A stretch of 64,000 bases of DNA from Spongorhabdus nitratireducens (GTDB lineage: Bacteria; Pseudomonadota; Gammaproteobacteria; Pseudomonadales; Endozoicomonadaceae): positions 64,501-128,500 of the forward strand of contig CANDOC010000002.1 of NCBI GenBank assembly GCA_947387575.1, in the 5' to 3' direction. The position numbers were made by a program, and so were the translations under genes. Position 1 is the stretch's first letter. Each line of letters opens with the position of its first letter. Below the pieces are notes generated by a model. That model was given only the letters and a program-made list of their open reading frames with translations, did not search any database and was not told where the DNA came from. Of the stretch, positions 27,820 to 41,000 are shown in pieces.

Positions 27820-27965
27820 GAGTGTTTAAACCTTTAGTTGCCTTAATATGAAAAAATTCAAACGTTCTATCTAAGTGGCGGCGTCAGAATATGAATAAAT
27901 TGTGACAGAATTATTACATCACAATGAATCAGGCTGACCGACCGGTAAATTGCGACTAACACGCA

Positions 27966-28010
27966 TAAAAAAACGGCCACCGCGGTAGTCTCCACATCGC
28001 GATAGCCGTT
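27966..28010 (-). terminator. Terminator after murJ
   Basis: Minus-strand stem AACGGCTATCGCG pairs imperfectly with CCGCGGTGGCCGTT and is followed by seven T residues. It lies about 20 bp after the murJ stop. Confidence 0.8.
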
Positions 28011-28028
28011 AGCCACTCAAGCTACTGT

Positions 28029-29639
28029 TTAATGCTTAAACTGCCTCGGTCGTACGCCAGTTACGAGCAACATCAACGCATAGACGAACAGACCGGCAAC
28101 GACGAGAATGGAGAGATTTTCCACTCGTTGCCACAATCCCCAACGCAGCCATATTTCAGGTGCCTGATTGAGCCAGAACAGCACGCCGCCCATGGCCAGA
28201 TTGGCAATCAGCAGCTGTAATCCAAACTTCATCCAGCCCGGCGTAGCCCTGAACACACCCGTCCGATAGAGTCCCCAGAACAGCAAACCGGCATTCAAAA
28301 AGGCAGATAGTGAAGTCGCCAGTGCCAGACCCGCATGTTTCAGCGGGAAGACCAGAATCAGGTTGAAGACCATATTGGCCACCATTGCCTGTATTGCAAT
28401 GCGCACAGGAGTTTTGGTGTCCTGACGGGCAAAGTAGCCGGGCGCCAGCACCTTGATCAGCATAAAGGCCAGCAAACCAAAGGAATAAGCACGCAGACTC
28501 AGGGTGGCCATCAATACATCACGGTCCTGCATTTCACCATAATGGAACAATGTAGTGATCAGTGGTTCTGCCAGCAGGAACAACGCAACAGCCGCCGGAA
28601 TACCAATCAGCATCACCAGTCGCATGGCCCAGTTCAGCGTTGCCGAGAAGGCTTCCGGAGTATCTGCAGCATGTTTACGCGACAGACTGGGAAGAATCAC
28701 GGTACCGATGGCAATACCAAAGATGCCAAGTGGCAGCTCTGACAGTCGATCGGAATAATAAAGCCAGGAAACACTGCCGGTTTCCAGAAAAGAGGCCAGC
28801 ACTGTATCCAATAACAGGTTGATCTGACTGACAGAAACCCCGAACAGCGCCGGAATCATCAAGGTCATAATCCGGCTTACACCTTCATGCTGACGCCCCC
28901 AGCGCGGCATTGGCAGCAGGCGCAGGCGCATTAGAAACGGTAACTGCAGCAGCAACTGGGCTGCACCGGCTATAACCACACCCCATGCCAGCGCAACAAC
29001 CGGCACGTCAAAATGAGGCGACATATAGACTGCAGCACCAATCAGGCTCAGGTTCAGCAATACCGGCGTAAATGCAGGAACAGCAAAACGGTTATAGCTG
29101 TTAAGAATTCCGCCAGCCAAAGCCGTCAGGGAGATCAGTAATAAATAAGGAAAGGTGATGCGCAGCATTTCACCGGCCAGCTCCAGCTTGACCACATCGT
29201 CTCTGAAGCCCGGGGCAAACAGCATGATCAGCCAGGGTGACAGCAACATACACAGCGCAGTCACCGCCAGCAGCACCCCACCCAGCGTACCGGATACCCG
29301 GCGAACCAGTTCTCTTACCTCTTCCGGGCTACGTTTAGTGCGATACTCCGACAGCACCGGAACAAAAGCCTGCGAGAAAGCCCCCTCTGCAAACAACCGG
29401 CGGAGAAAGTTGGGAATTTTAAAGGCAACAAAGAAAGCATCCGCTGAAGCACTGGAGCCGAAATAGCCGGCAATCACCACATCACGTACCAGCCCCAGTA
29501 CTCGGGACAGCATGGTCATCACACCCACAACCAGACTGGAACGCAGCAAGCCGCCGGATTTGACTACCGCCTGAGGCTGTTTTTGTGAAGGTTGTGGTGG
29601 CCGTTCCCCGGCCTGCTTATCCTGATTTTCTGATTCCAT
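28029..29639 (-). CDS. murJ: Lipid II flippase MurJ
   Basis: MurJ (MviN), 536 residues, flips lipid II across the inner membrane for peptidoglycan synthesis. It has the 14-helix MOP fold; conserved signatures include GLVRDVVIAGYFGSSASADAFFVAFKIPN near the N-terminus, RRLFAEGAFSQAFVPVLSEY and the central LPLGIFGIAIGTVILPSLSR. The N-terminus carries a 30-residue polar lead rich in Gln and Pro. It is divergent from rpsT, as in Pseudomonas. Confidence 0.95.
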   Translation of the reverse strand: MESENQDKQAGERPPQPSQKQPQAVVKSGGLLRSSLVVGVMTMLSRVLGLVRDVVIAGYFGSSASADAFFVAFKIPNFLRRLFAEGAFSQAFVPVLSEYRTKRSPEEVRELVRRVSGTLGGVLLAVTALCMLLSPWLIMLFAPGFRDDVVKLELAGEMLRITFPYLLLISLTALAGGILNSYNRFAVPAFTPVLLNLSLIGAAVYMSPHFDVPVVALAWGVVIAGAAQLLLQLPFLMRLRLLPMPRWGRQHEGVSRIMTLMIPALFGVSVSQINLLLDTVLASFLETGSVSWLYYSDRLSELPLGIFGIAIGTVILPSLSRKHAADTPEAFSATLNWAMRLVMLIGIPAAVALFLLAEPLITTLFHYGEMQDRDVLMATLSLRAYSFGLLAFMLIKVLAPGYFARQDTKTPVRIAIQAMVANMVFNLILVFPLKHAGLALATSLSAFLNAGLLFWGLYRTGVFRATPGWMKFGLQLLIANLAMGGVLFWLNQAPEIWLRWGLWQRVENLSILVVAGLFVYALMLLVTGVRPRQFKH

Positions 29640-29838
29640 CAGCTCAATTTCATTTGGTTACATGAATATCACAACCGGGTATAACCGGCACATACGGATA
29701 TTTCTGTCAGGGTAAAGCGTCTATTCTACTCCGGTGCCGCAGTATTCGGCACATTTACATGCCATTGAATGCCTTTTATCCCCTCGTAATTGCTTACGAA
29801 GGTACAGAAAATGCCGCTTTCACAAGGGGGGAGAAATA

Positions 29839-29867
29839 TTGACAATGGCGCACCAACGCGGCATAGT
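29839..29867 (+). promoter_or_regulatory. rpsT promoter
   Basis: TTGACA (29839-29844), a 17-bp spacer and CATAGT (29862-29867) lie 46 bp before the rpsT start. The -35 is perfect and the spacing ideal. Confidence 0.7.
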
Positions 29868-29912
29868 CCCGCATCTTAAAAATCCAGGATTAAGCTCAAG
29901 GAGCATACTAAG

Positions 29913-30179
29913 GTGGCAAACTCACCCTCCGCTAAAAAACGCGCGCGTCAAGCTGAAAACCGTCGTCAGCACAATGGTAGCCTGCGCTCCATGGTGCGCA
30001 CTTCCATCAAGAAAGTCATCGCAGCCGTTGAAGCAGGTGATGTGGAAGCTGCCAAGGCTGCATTCGTAGCTGCTCAGCCGGTTATCGACCGCATGGCCGA
30101 CAAAGGCATCATCCACAAGAACAAGGCTGCTCGTCATAAGAGCCGTCTGAGCGCCAAGGTTAAAGCCCTGAGCGCCTAA
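29913..30179 (+). CDS. rpsT: 30S ribosomal protein S20
   Basis: S20, 88 residues, binds 16S rRNA in the small subunit. The start is GTG at 29913 with AAGGAG nine bases upstream; the protein begins [21 protein letters not shown], exactly the family start, so no upstream ATG is used. A non-ATG start is also known for E. coli rpsT, where it matters for autoregulation. The alanine- and lysine-rich helices continue to [14 protein letters not shown] strong promoter precedes the gene and a terminator follows it, so it is monocistronic. Confidence 0.97.
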   Translation: MANSPSAKKRARQAENRRQHNGSLRSMVRTSIKKVIAAVEAGDVEAAKAAFVAAQPVIDRMADKGIIHKNKAARHKSRLSAKVKALSA

Positions 30180-30198
30180 TAGATCACCTGATCTATCG

Positions 30199-30223
30199 AA
30201 AACCGGCTTTTGCCGGTTTTTTT
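30199..30223 (+). terminator. rpsT terminator
   Basis: Stem AACCGGC/GCCGGTT with a TTTT loop is followed by a T run; 20 bp after the stop codon. Confidence 0.85.
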
Positions 30224-30308
30224 ATGCCTCTAATCTGCCAAAAATCACCTCTGCTCAAAATACGGCTATTTTAATCTGCCAACAATATCAATAAGTGGCG
30301 TATTAACC

Positions 30309-31562
30309 ATGTCCGGCAATATTGACCGGCAGATTCTCTCCCGACAGCAGCTTACCGCCCTGATTTCAGGCAACACCATCGAGTATTACGATTATGTGGT
30401 GTACGGACTGCTGACGCCTGTACTGTCAACACTATTCTTTCCTGCCGAAGACCGTCTCACATCTCTGCTGCAGACCTTCATTGCTTTTGCAACAACAATG
30501 CTTGCACGGCCCGTGGGCTCAGTTGTTATTGGTTTCATTGGCGATCTGACAGACAGAAAGAATGCTTTATTGCTGAGCAGCCTTGTTACCGGTCTGGGTA
30601 CATTCTGTATAGGCCTGCTTCCTGACACCTCTCATCTGGGTGTCAACGCAACCCTGCTATTAATTCTGTTTCGAATGATGCAGGGTTTTGGTATGTCATC
30701 CGAATTCTGCTCGGTGCTGGTTGTCACAGGAGAAATGGCGCCGCCAAAAAGAAGGGGACTGCTTACCAGTCTGGCCCATAGCAGCGGCATGCTGGGCACC
30801 CTGCTGGCCTCTGCCATCGTCACGCTCGTGTTTTTGCTACCTGAAGAAAATCTCTATAGCTGGGGCTGGAGGGTTCCATTCTGGCTTGGAGGCCTGATCT
30901 GCCTGACGTCCTGGATTATTCGCAAAAACCTGCCAGAACAAAGACAGACAGGAAACACCCGACAGTTAGGAAAAAAGCTGGTTCACAACTGGATAGCTCT
31001 GGGCAGGTTGCTGTTTGTTGTTGCTGGCAACACCACCCTTTACCATCTTCTGTTTGTATTTTTCAGCACTTACCTGATCGAGGTCTTGAGGATATCAACC
31101 GACACAGCCATGCTGGTCAACAGTATTAACCTGATAGGTCTGGTTTTTTTCTGTGCGCTGGGAGGCTGGTTGAGTGATCAGTTTGGAAGAAAACAGGTTT
31201 ATATTGGCAGTGTGCTTTTACAGGCCATCATCGTAGCCCCGATTTTCTGGATAATGTCTCAGGGTAATGGCTGGTACTGCCTCATTGGTCAGGCCACTCT
31301 GGCTTTACTGACTGGAATCATTATGGGCTCCAGCAGCGCCCTGTATACCGAGCTGTTGCCAGCAGGCATACGTATCACGGGCACTACTCTACCTTACAAT
31401 CTGGCCATTCTGGTTTTTGGTGGCACCTCACCATTGATCGCTCTCAAACTGACAGAATGGACAGGACTCAGCTGGTCTCCGGGGCTTTACCTGTCAGGGC
31501 TCTGCCTAGTGATCATCTGCTGCCTGATAGGCTACAAGCAACCAGACAAGATAGCTGTCTGA
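30309..31562 (+). CDS. MFS transporter, metabolite:H+ symporter (MHS/ProP-like) family
   Basis: A 417-residue, 12-helix transporter of the MHS subfamily, which includes ProP and the alpha-ketoglutarate and citrate permeases. Features are GNTIEYYDYVVYGLLTPVLS near the N-terminus, ARPVGSVVIGFIGDLTDRKN (motif A with the acidic and basic pair), and GFGMSSEFCSVLVVTGEMAPPKRRG at the helix 4/5 region. It lies between rpsT and proB, on the plus strand, and is convergent with proB with only 5 bp between stops. The substrate is unknown; osmolyte or organic acid uptake is usual for the family. Confidence 0.82.
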   Translation: MSGNIDRQILSRQQLTALISGNTIEYYDYVVYGLLTPVLSTLFFPAEDRLTSLLQTFIAFATTMLARPVGSVVIGFIGDLTDRKNALLLSSLVTGLGTFCIGLLPDTSHLGVNATLLLILFRMMQGFGMSSEFCSVLVVTGEMAPPKRRGLLTSLAHSSGMLGTLLASAIVTLVFLLPEENLYSWGWRVPFWLGGLICLTSWIIRKNLPEQRQTGNTRQLGKKLVHNWIALGRLLFVVAGNTTLYHLLFVFFSTYLIEVLRISTDTAMLVNSINLIGLVFFCALGGWLSDQFGRKQVYIGSVLLQAIIVAPIFWIMSQGNGWYCLIGQATLALLTGIIMGSSSALYTELLPAGIRITGTTLPYNLAILVFGGTSPLIALKLTEWTGLSWSPGLYLSGLCLVIICCLIGYKQPDKIAV

Positions 31563-31567
31563 ATCAA

Positions 31568-32704
31568 TCAGACCGTGACCAGATTATCCCGGTGAATCAG
31601 CTCAGGTTCGGCCACATAACCCAGCTCATCGGTAATACGGCTGCTTGGCAAGCCAATAATCCGGCGAGCTTCTTCAGCACTGTAATTAGAGAGCCCACGG
31701 GCAATTTCATTACCGCCGGTATCCATACAGGCCACCATTTCACCCCGGCCAAATTCACCCTGAACCTGCTGTACGCCCACAGGCAACAGACTTTTACCCG
31801 CACTGCGCAGTGCTGTCACCGCACCACTATCCAGCACCAGTTTGCCTGCCATCTGCAGATGCCCGGCAAGCCACTGTTTGCGTGCAGCCAGTGGCTCGTT
31901 TTCCGGCAGCAGTAATGTTCCCAGACTTTCGGTCTTGTAGAGCCGGGACAATACTTCCGGCTCACGACCGCCGACAATAACAGTACTTGCGCCGGATCGA
32001 GCCGCCAGCCTTGCAGCACGCAGTTTGGTTGCCATACCACCACGACCAAGGCGACCACTACCACCACCGGCCATTTCATCCAGTTCAGGCGCCATCGCAA
32101 GCGATTCACTGATCAGGGTTGCATCCGGGTTTTGGCGCGGGTCCGCAGTAAAGAGACCGGACTGGTCAGTCAGAATAACCAGGGTGTCAGCCTCTACCAG
32201 ATTGGCAACCAACGCACCCAACGTGTCGTTATCACCAAACCGGATTTCATCGGTGACTACTGTATCGTTTTCATTAACAACCGGCAGTACACCCAGCTCC
32301 AGCATTGAGCGCAAGGCATTACGGGCATTCAGATAACGCTGGCGATTAGCCAGGTCAGCATGCGTTAACAAGACCTGTGCTGACTGCAGGCTGTGCTGGC
32401 GAAAACCGGAATCCCAAGCCTGCGCCAGACCCATCTGACCAACAGCTGCAGCGACCTGCAGTTCATGCATGGCATCCGGTCGCTGCTCCCAACCCAGCTG
32501 GCTCATACCTGCAGCAATCGAGCCGGAGGATACCAACACCACTTCAATGCCTTGCTGGCACAACCATGCCATCTGTTCAATCCAGCCGGCCATCGCCAAC
32601 CGATCAAGGCCCTGACCGTCATTGGTCAACAGGGCACTGCCAATTTTGACAACCCAGCGGCGACTGCTGGTCAGTTTTTCCCGATTATTCATGGGTGGGG
32701 TCAT
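31568..32704 (-). CDS. proB: Glutamate 5-kinase
   Basis: ProB, 378 residues, phosphorylates glutamate in the first step of proline synthesis. The amino-acid kinase domain shows [53 protein letters not shown] and [17 protein letters not shown]-terminal PUA domain is present ([19 protein letters not shown]). ATG at 32704 is used; ATG at 32692 (MNNREK) is possible. It follows obgE after 117 bp, a common pairing, with a hairpin in between. Confidence 0.96.
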   Translation of the reverse strand: MTPPMNNREKLTSSRRWVVKIGSALLTNDGQGLDRLAMAGWIEQMAWLCQQGIEVVLVSSGSIAAGMSQLGWEQRPDAMHELQVAAAVGQMGLAQAWDSGFRQHSLQSAQVLLTHADLANRQRYLNARNALRSMLELGVLPVVNENDTVVTDEIRFGDNDTLGALVANLVEADTLVILTDQSGLFTADPRQNPDATLISESLAMAPELDEMAGGGSGRLGRGGMATKLRAARLAARSGASTVIVGGREPEVLSRLYKTESLGTLLLPENEPLAARKQWLAGHLQMAGKLVLDSGAVTALRSAGKSLLPVGVQQVQGEFGRGEMVACMDTGGNEIARGLSNYSAEEARRIIGLPSSRITDELGYVAEPELIHRDNLVTV

Positions 32705-32766
32705 CTTGTTATGGTTTCAGGGGGAAACTAAGGGGGCACAGGCTGACAGGCAGCCCGAAGGGAAAA

Positions 32767-32796
32767 TACCACTATCCGGCAGGATAAGGATAGTGG
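32767..32796 (-). terminator. Hairpin after obgE
   Basis: CCACTATCC (32769-32777) and GGATAGTGG (32788-32796) form a 9-bp stem with a 10-base loop, followed on the minus strand by TATTTTCCC. Likely a modest terminator between obgE and proB. Confidence 0.55.
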
Positions 32797-32821
32797 CAGT
32801 TCCCAACAGAGATCGAGCTAA

Positions 32822-34030
<1,209 letters not shown>

Positions 34031-34094
34031 TCAAACCCCAACTGGCAGGCCCGGCCTGACAAAAACTGAATAACAAATTCATAGAGTACAAATA

Positions 34095-34126
34095 GCAAAA
34101 AGCCCCGTCGCAGACGGGGCTTTTCG
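34095..34126 (-). terminator. Terminator between rpmA and obgE
   Basis: Minus-strand AAAAGCCCCGTC pairs with GACGGGGCTTTT around a short TGC loop and is followed by T residues. It would end most rplU-rpmA transcripts, with obgE reached by read-through or its own promoter. Confidence 0.8.
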
Positions 34127-34205
34127 GGAGAACCTGATGCCATGAATGCTGACCCTGTCAGCTATTGTAAACCACAATAGTGACGGTGATTCATGGCAAC
34201 AAGGA

Positions 34206-34463
<258 letters not shown>

Positions 34464-34484
34464 GAGTCTACTCCTGGTTCCTTA

Positions 34485-34793
34485 TTAGCCGTTGATACCG
34501 GTGATTTTCAGCTCGGTGAACCACTGACGGTGGCCCTGCTGACGACGGCTGTGCTTACGGCGACGGAACTTAACGATAGTTACCTTCTTGCCGCGACCGT
34601 GGCTGACAACTTCTGCAGCAACCTTGGCGCCTTCAACAACCGGGGTACCGATCTTGATTTCTTCACCGCCCAGCATCAGAACCTGGTCGATTTCGATGGT
34701 TTCACCAGCGGCCACGTCCAGCTTTTCAACTTTCAGTGTGTCGCCTTCGCTGACACGGTACTGTTTGCCACCGGTCTTGATTACAGCGTACAT
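34485..34793 (-). CDS. rplU: 50S ribosomal protein L21
   Basis: L21, 102 residues, beginning [18 protein letters not shown] and ending KITGING. The start is ATG at 34793 with GGAGAC just upstream; the frame stays open to 34919 but the extension has no family match and contains the likely promoter-proximal leader. [21 protein letters not shown] is the conserved RNA-binding end. First gene of rplU-rpmA. Confidence 0.96.
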   Translation of the reverse strand: MYAVIKTGGKQYRVSEGDTLKVEKLDVAAGETIEIDQVLMLGGEEIKIGTPVVEGAKVAAEVVSHGRGKKVTIVKFRRRKHSRRQQGHRQWFTELKITGING

Positions 34794-34954
34794 ATGAGTC
34801 TCCAAAATCCTGTATTCAGCCTTTTTGTCAAAGGCACCCGAAAATCGGGTTTTATTGTCCATCCCAGCCACTGCGCCGCATGTCTTGCCGGGTTCAATGG
34901 AACCAGCAAGCGCTGACAAACAGGCTCAGCGGGCGGATTTCGGACAGGGGCGGC

Positions 34955-34984
34955 ATTTTACCTGAAAGTCCCTGACAGCCGCAA
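34955..34984 (-). promoter_or_regulatory. Possible rplU-rpmA promoter
   Basis: Minus-strand TTGCGG (34979-34984), an 18-bp spacer and TAAAAT (34955-34960) lie about 160 bp upstream of rplU. A small hairpin ACCCGA/TCGGGT (34838-34852) sits in the resulting leader. Confidence 0.4.
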
Positions 34985-35077
34985 CACCCAATCCTGAGTC
35001 ACAACTACTTATCATATATCAGTTATGCTCAGAATCTCCCTTCATCCAAGCCGTCAGCCAGCATGCCAGAACACTGG

Positions 35078-38000
35078 CTACAATCCTGACTGCTCAGTAA
35101 TAAATGCAGCTTCCTGGGGCAAAAATTCAGTTGCTTGAGCACCTAACTCCAGCTTGACCCCGGCAATATTCACAAAACCGCCGGTCTGCTTCAGAATATT
35201 CCGCAAGAAGCCTGCCAGGCAGACCTCTCCGTCAAGGCTACTAATCTCGTCATATGTAACGATCACTCGATGCCAGTCAGCGGAAGTCATATAGCTATTA
35301 ACCTGACCTCCGACTGCTGACAATAGCGAAGCAACTTGAGATGCACGAACCCATAAGGAAAGTGTCACCGGCCCACTCGTTACAAAACTATCCGGAGAGA
35401 CTGACAGGGGCTGACAAATTGCATCAATACAGCATTCAGAATCACGATACTCCAGCCTGAGAGCCGTCTGCACCGGAGCAGGCCCATCATTAATAACTAT
35501 GCGTACTCCGTTACTTTGTAGATCCTGATTCTCATCCCGGAATAACCAGCATTCATCAAGCTCAGCTATTTCGGGCTCTGGCCTGATATCAAGACCTGCG
35601 ATTTCAACCCAGTGCCCGGGCTCTGTCAAAGCTACATTCACACTCGTTAGCAGATAAACCATAAGATCTTCTGCTTCAGTCAGCCCCTTGTATTTGATAA
35701 CCCTGCGCTCCCAGCCCTCTCCTGCCGGACAGCTCTGGAAGCTCAGTGTATTTCCGTCTCGAACCTTACTGATACTGGTATACAGATCCTTATTACCTTG
35801 CCCTGGCCCCAAACGAATCCAGCAAGACAATACGATTGGTTTCCCTTCTGCCCCCAACAGTTTTGATGCCGGAATATTTCCGGTTAGCGCCGTAATAGGA
35901 GTATTCCCATACTCCAAATGCAGCACCTGTCTACCTGACCATTTGAAGGGACTACTGTCATCTGCTCTTAACGAAAGTTCACCCGCTGTAGAGATTCCTT
36001 CAGATGTCCATACAGTCCATTCAGTAAGATCTTCGTTACCGAAGAGAGATCCGGCCGTAAACTGCACTGGGGCAAAATCACTGTTTTTCAGCAGGTTCCT
36101 TCCTTGCTGTAATGTATTGTGGGCTGCACTGCTATTAATCGTCTCGGAAGTATGAACAGGAGTATTTGCAGATAAGAGAACCGGGCTTGCGTCACTGCCC
36201 TCTTCAGCCATGGCTTCTGCGAGAGTAAGACCCGCATCACCTTCATATTCGATGGCTTCCTGATTACTCTCCTCGACATCAGTGCTGCTAAGCAGTTCTA
36301 CACCAGCAATCTGAACCTGACCGCCGGAAACAGACAGTAGATTTTCAAGACAGCTCGCAACATAGCAAGTCACATTTGAAGAGGAAACTGATGGCGCTGA
36401 GAGCCTGATTTTCTTCCAGCTGGGTCCAACTTCGTAGCTTTCCATTGCCAGAATTCCACCATCGTCACTATTCAGAGAAGAAAGAACAGAACCAGGCTGT
36501 GAAGATTTAATCCAGCAGGATAGAGAAAGCCCAGCGACATGATCCTGCTCCGAATCCAGAGTCACGCACTGAGTTAACGCACCAACTGGTGACGCAGAGG
36601 CTTCATATTCCAGTAACAGGGCGGTTTTTGTGGGAGCCGGCCCGGTATTGACAATGACACGACCCCTGCCTTCAGCGACAGCACCTTCTGACCAAACAGC
36701 CCAGCTTTCTCCGCCAATCACAAGATTCGGCTCATATCGAAAATCAAGCCCGGCAATTTCTACACAGTCACCCGATTTCTTCAGCAGCGCCTGCATTCCA
36801 GAAAACAGATAGAAGGTGAGTCCATTCTGAGCAGAGTCACATCCTGCAGGAACTTTTAACCGCCTCACACGGCGTTGCCATTTCTCACCAGTAACCGGAT
36901 ACCCTTCCATACTGATGATACCTTCCGAATTATTAATACTGGTATAAAGCGTTCCGGTACAACCTTCTGATCTGATCCAGAATGACACCACAAAATCCCT
37001 TTCAACCGAGTCGTCCACAAGCCCTGGAGCAATATGCTGGGTCAGTGAGTCAATCGACTGTGAGCCATATTCAATACGTATAACCGGCTGATCTACGTCC
37101 TGGAAGGGTGTTTCAATATCATCACAAAATATTCCATCACTCTCTGCTACAGGCTTTCCTGCTGGCCACAAGAACCAGTTAGATGGACTCTTAGTATGTA
37201 ACAAGCACTGTTTTTGGAATAAAGGCGTCTCAAACCCGCTGCTCGCCAGCAAATTGTAATCATCATCAGCATTGTCATACTCCTCCTCGTCCAGAACCGG
37301 GGTGTCGTATATCTGATCCTCATCATCATCTGCAAGTCCTACCCAAGGGTTACTAAACCCGCGTGACTTAGGAATAGATGGCCTCAGACTGCCCCTATCA
37401 AACTGCGAAGGATCAGCAAGGTTTAGCTCCAGAGGTGAGAAAATAATGAAATCGCTTTCGGTCTGCAGGCAGGGACAACTCTCACTGTCCCCGTCATACG
37501 ACTCATCATAGATATAAAGCGAAACACTGCGAGATGATGTGATATCACTGTTCAAGTCAAAGCAGTGATCAATATCAAACCATTGTGTCATCCCCAAACC
37601 GGGCAGACTTCCAATGCACTGCTCAGCTCCTTCATCCGAGATCAGGTAAAGTGCCAGAGTGCTGTCTACTGGTGCGATAAAATGACCGGAAAGGTGTAGC
37701 TGGTGCCCAGCAAGAAGCCCGGGGGCAATTCTAAGTGCCTGAGAGCACACCAGGTCTGATTGCTGTTCCGTTGTAAAGTTTGATTTGAAAGAGACTAACG
37801 GATCACCATTCTCCATAGCCCCAATTTTAAGTGTTACATCCTGAGAGCAGGCCCAGGATGTTGACGTACCCGGGAAAAACAACAGAGAAGCATCCGGAGT
37901 CCAGTCTTCAGGCGGAGGACCTTCCGGAGGAGGAGGCTGACATACTGAAGAAACATTGTATGTCTGGTCAGTCGCAGATTCATAAATACCATACTCACAA

Positions 38001-41000
38001 TTATCAGTGACTATAGAATCATAAATCTCTTCAGCCGTTTCAGTCAGCGGATTGAAGCCTTCAAGTTTTGGTAGTTCCGTTGAAGCTGAAACATCGGTTG
38101 TTGTAGTTGTAACTTCAGATGGAACAGGTGTTGGCGCTTTAGCTGCAGCTGTTTGCTGAACCGGCGTACAAAGAAGACCGGCAGCACTCAGTGGAATCAG
38201 TTTGATTCTGGCAAACCTGATAACATCATCTTCACGCTCAAACTGCCTGTTACGGTTCCACATTGGACAGAAAAACAACTTGCTGTCACTGTCAGCCTCT
38301 CCCACTCTGAGAGCCAGGTCTACTTGCTGCCACTCACTACTGACAGAATAATCTCCACAGGCCAGCATTTTTGATGTAGTCAGGTCAGCAATACCGCACT
38401 GCAGCTTTCCTGGAACTGTGGATTTAACCTTGAATGACACGACAACAAGCGAACCACCAATCGGATAACTGGCATCCAGCATCTGCCTTAACGGTGCCTT
38501 GCATTCAGGAACAGGTAATCCGACTTGTCGCCTGACCGTCAGTATCAGCTCATTTTTTCCTTCAACATTAACAAAAGGCCTGTTCAACACGACCCCGGTA
38601 GCAAACTTCCAATCAGGCCTTCTGATATCAACAATAGAATTACCTGTTTTAAGCGGATGCCAGGCTGGCAAGTTGTCATTGCTGGTGAATGTAATATGCA
38701 TCCAGCAATCAGCAGATGTTTCATCTCCACCATAGGGGGACTGTAGCCGGAACGTATAACTATTACTGTCCGTTTCTTCAGCAGGTGAAGTTTTGCCATC
38801 CACGCCATGCTTTTTCGTATCAGCCAGCCAGCGCCAGGCAATGGGAGCACTTTTCTGGACATTATCAGGGTCAATTTTTGTCCCATAAATATTGTTATAT
38901 AACTCCTGAGAACCGGAATCATCTCCAGCGGACCATGTTACTTTCTGCTCAACAGGAGTTTCTTCCTTTCCAATAACAACAGGGGGTGGAGCACTTGGAG
39001 GCAGAACCATTGGAAGCTCAACTGTTTCCAGCTCATCAACTATTTCACCCGGTCCTTTTTCCTCATTTTTCACCCGGGCCAAAGGCAACGTATCTGCATT
39101 CAGAATCACCGCTGCTGCCGCACTGACTTCAGGGGATGTTGTTGAGGGTACTGTATCTGTTGAAACTGATCCGGTACTGGTCACTACAGATGGCGTAGAC
39201 ACAGTAGTAACAGTGGAACGTGTATCTGTGTTGCGGGAGGTGGAAGACGTAACCACTGCAGGCATTTTTGATGCGCTGGAAACAGTTGAAGAAGAAACAT
39301 CTTTCACTTTTCCAACGGTGGCCGTCGCTGTTGTTTTCCAGGGTGGAACAGGCTTGGTGCTAGGCGCCGGCGGCACTCTTCCTGAACTGACTCCTCCTCC
39401 AAATTTAGCCAGAATGTTCGAGTTCAGCTTTTTTGGAAGGGTTCCAGGCATTACTACATCACGAGTAGTTGAACGTACCGAAGTAAGCGCCTTGCGATCA
39501 GCATCCTTCCTTACTATTTTTGCTTGAACTGTCGTACTACTCAATACAGGTGCTGAACTGGAAACAGTTGGCCTGGATACCGGAGGAGGAGGTGCAGGTG
39601 GCAGATTTTTCCTGAAAGGTTCGGGGCTTAGATATGCAGAGGCTCCTCCTTCCGGAGGCGCCCATTTATCGGTCGGAGTACTGCTGGTTAAAGTTAAAAT
39701 AGAGCTCGATGAAGTGGTTGTTGTCAACTTCCCGGTTTCCACTTCAGCCGTAGAATATAACTCACCTTCTGTGTCATCTATCAGAGGAGAGAGTAGTGTT
39801 GAATCTGTCGGTGGAGTGGGAGGTGGAGGCAAAGGAGCCGTCGGGGCTGACTTCGATTTCCGCTCCATAGAACCGGAGCTGGATTGAAAAACAAGAGAAG
39901 TGGAACTGACAGTACTACTTGATCGAGTCAACCCAGCTCCAGAAGGTATAGCAGGCTTACTCGGCTTGGGAGGTCTACTCAGCCCCAGTAAGCCCAGAAT
40001 ATCACTATCCCCCACACAGGAAGAGTCTAGGTATTTTGAAAGTCTACTGCCCGATGGTGTTCGCTGGTGCAATTGCTGTTGGAATTGACCGAGACTTGTC
40101 ATCTGGTGTTCATCAACAGAGCACATAGTAACTTTAGTTTTGTAATCGCACGCTCCGGCGACTTCTCCCCCTTCGCTTCCGCTCGTTGTCAGCCCAAAAG
40201 TTGCTATGTGTACAAAGCTGTCTTCTGTAGCAGTGGGTACGGCTGGCTTGAATGTTAAAATGAAAGCAATGACTGATGCTGATGCAGATGTAAATTCAAA
40301 ATCAGACGTCAGAGACGCAGATGATCCACCGGATCTTTTTTGCTCATATAACTGAGATTCCATGGTGGCAAGGCTGGGATTAACCCAGCCAACAGAGAGG
40401 TAGAGGGGTACGTCTTTATCCCCTTCAACTACAGCAATCCTATGGGTCGATGCCGCAGGAAGCGCATCAAGTTTAAATTCACATGAAAAGCTTGCATGCC
40501 GCAAAATCCATGGTTCAAGCAGGCTGCTTTCCGAACGCTGCAGGCTTTTTATTCCTGTTTTGGTTTTTCTCCTGATATCAATGCTGGTGATGATACACCT
40601 TGCCCTGGCTGATGCTCTTTTATCCTTGTCAATTATTTCTACTTTTCGAATAACCATCAGACGGACATTCAAGCTATCCATTCTAATGACCATTGGTTCT
40701 GCCGAATCAGTCGGCAATGTCATCAGTACTGGCTTGTTTTCACAATCATCCAGTTGTTTCAGTATTCTGGAACCATAACCCTGAGCCGTTCTGTGATGCT
40801 CTACCAGCGCATACTCTTTCAAACAATCTGGTAACGGTGTGCTTTCTGAAACGGGCCTGGAACCCATTACCAGAAACACAACAGAGCCACACTCCTTTTT
40901 TTCAGGGTCAGGTGCCCACTCAACCTGGAAAGGTGAAAATAAGCCTGCTGTTTTATGGGGTGACAGCGCAATATAATCACCTGAATCATAAGAAAAACTT

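Noticed and set aside
34794-34919. N-terminal extension of rplU by 42 residues
   Set aside because: L21 proteins start [12 protein letters not shown], and GGAGAC sits before that ATG; the extension is the 5' leader.
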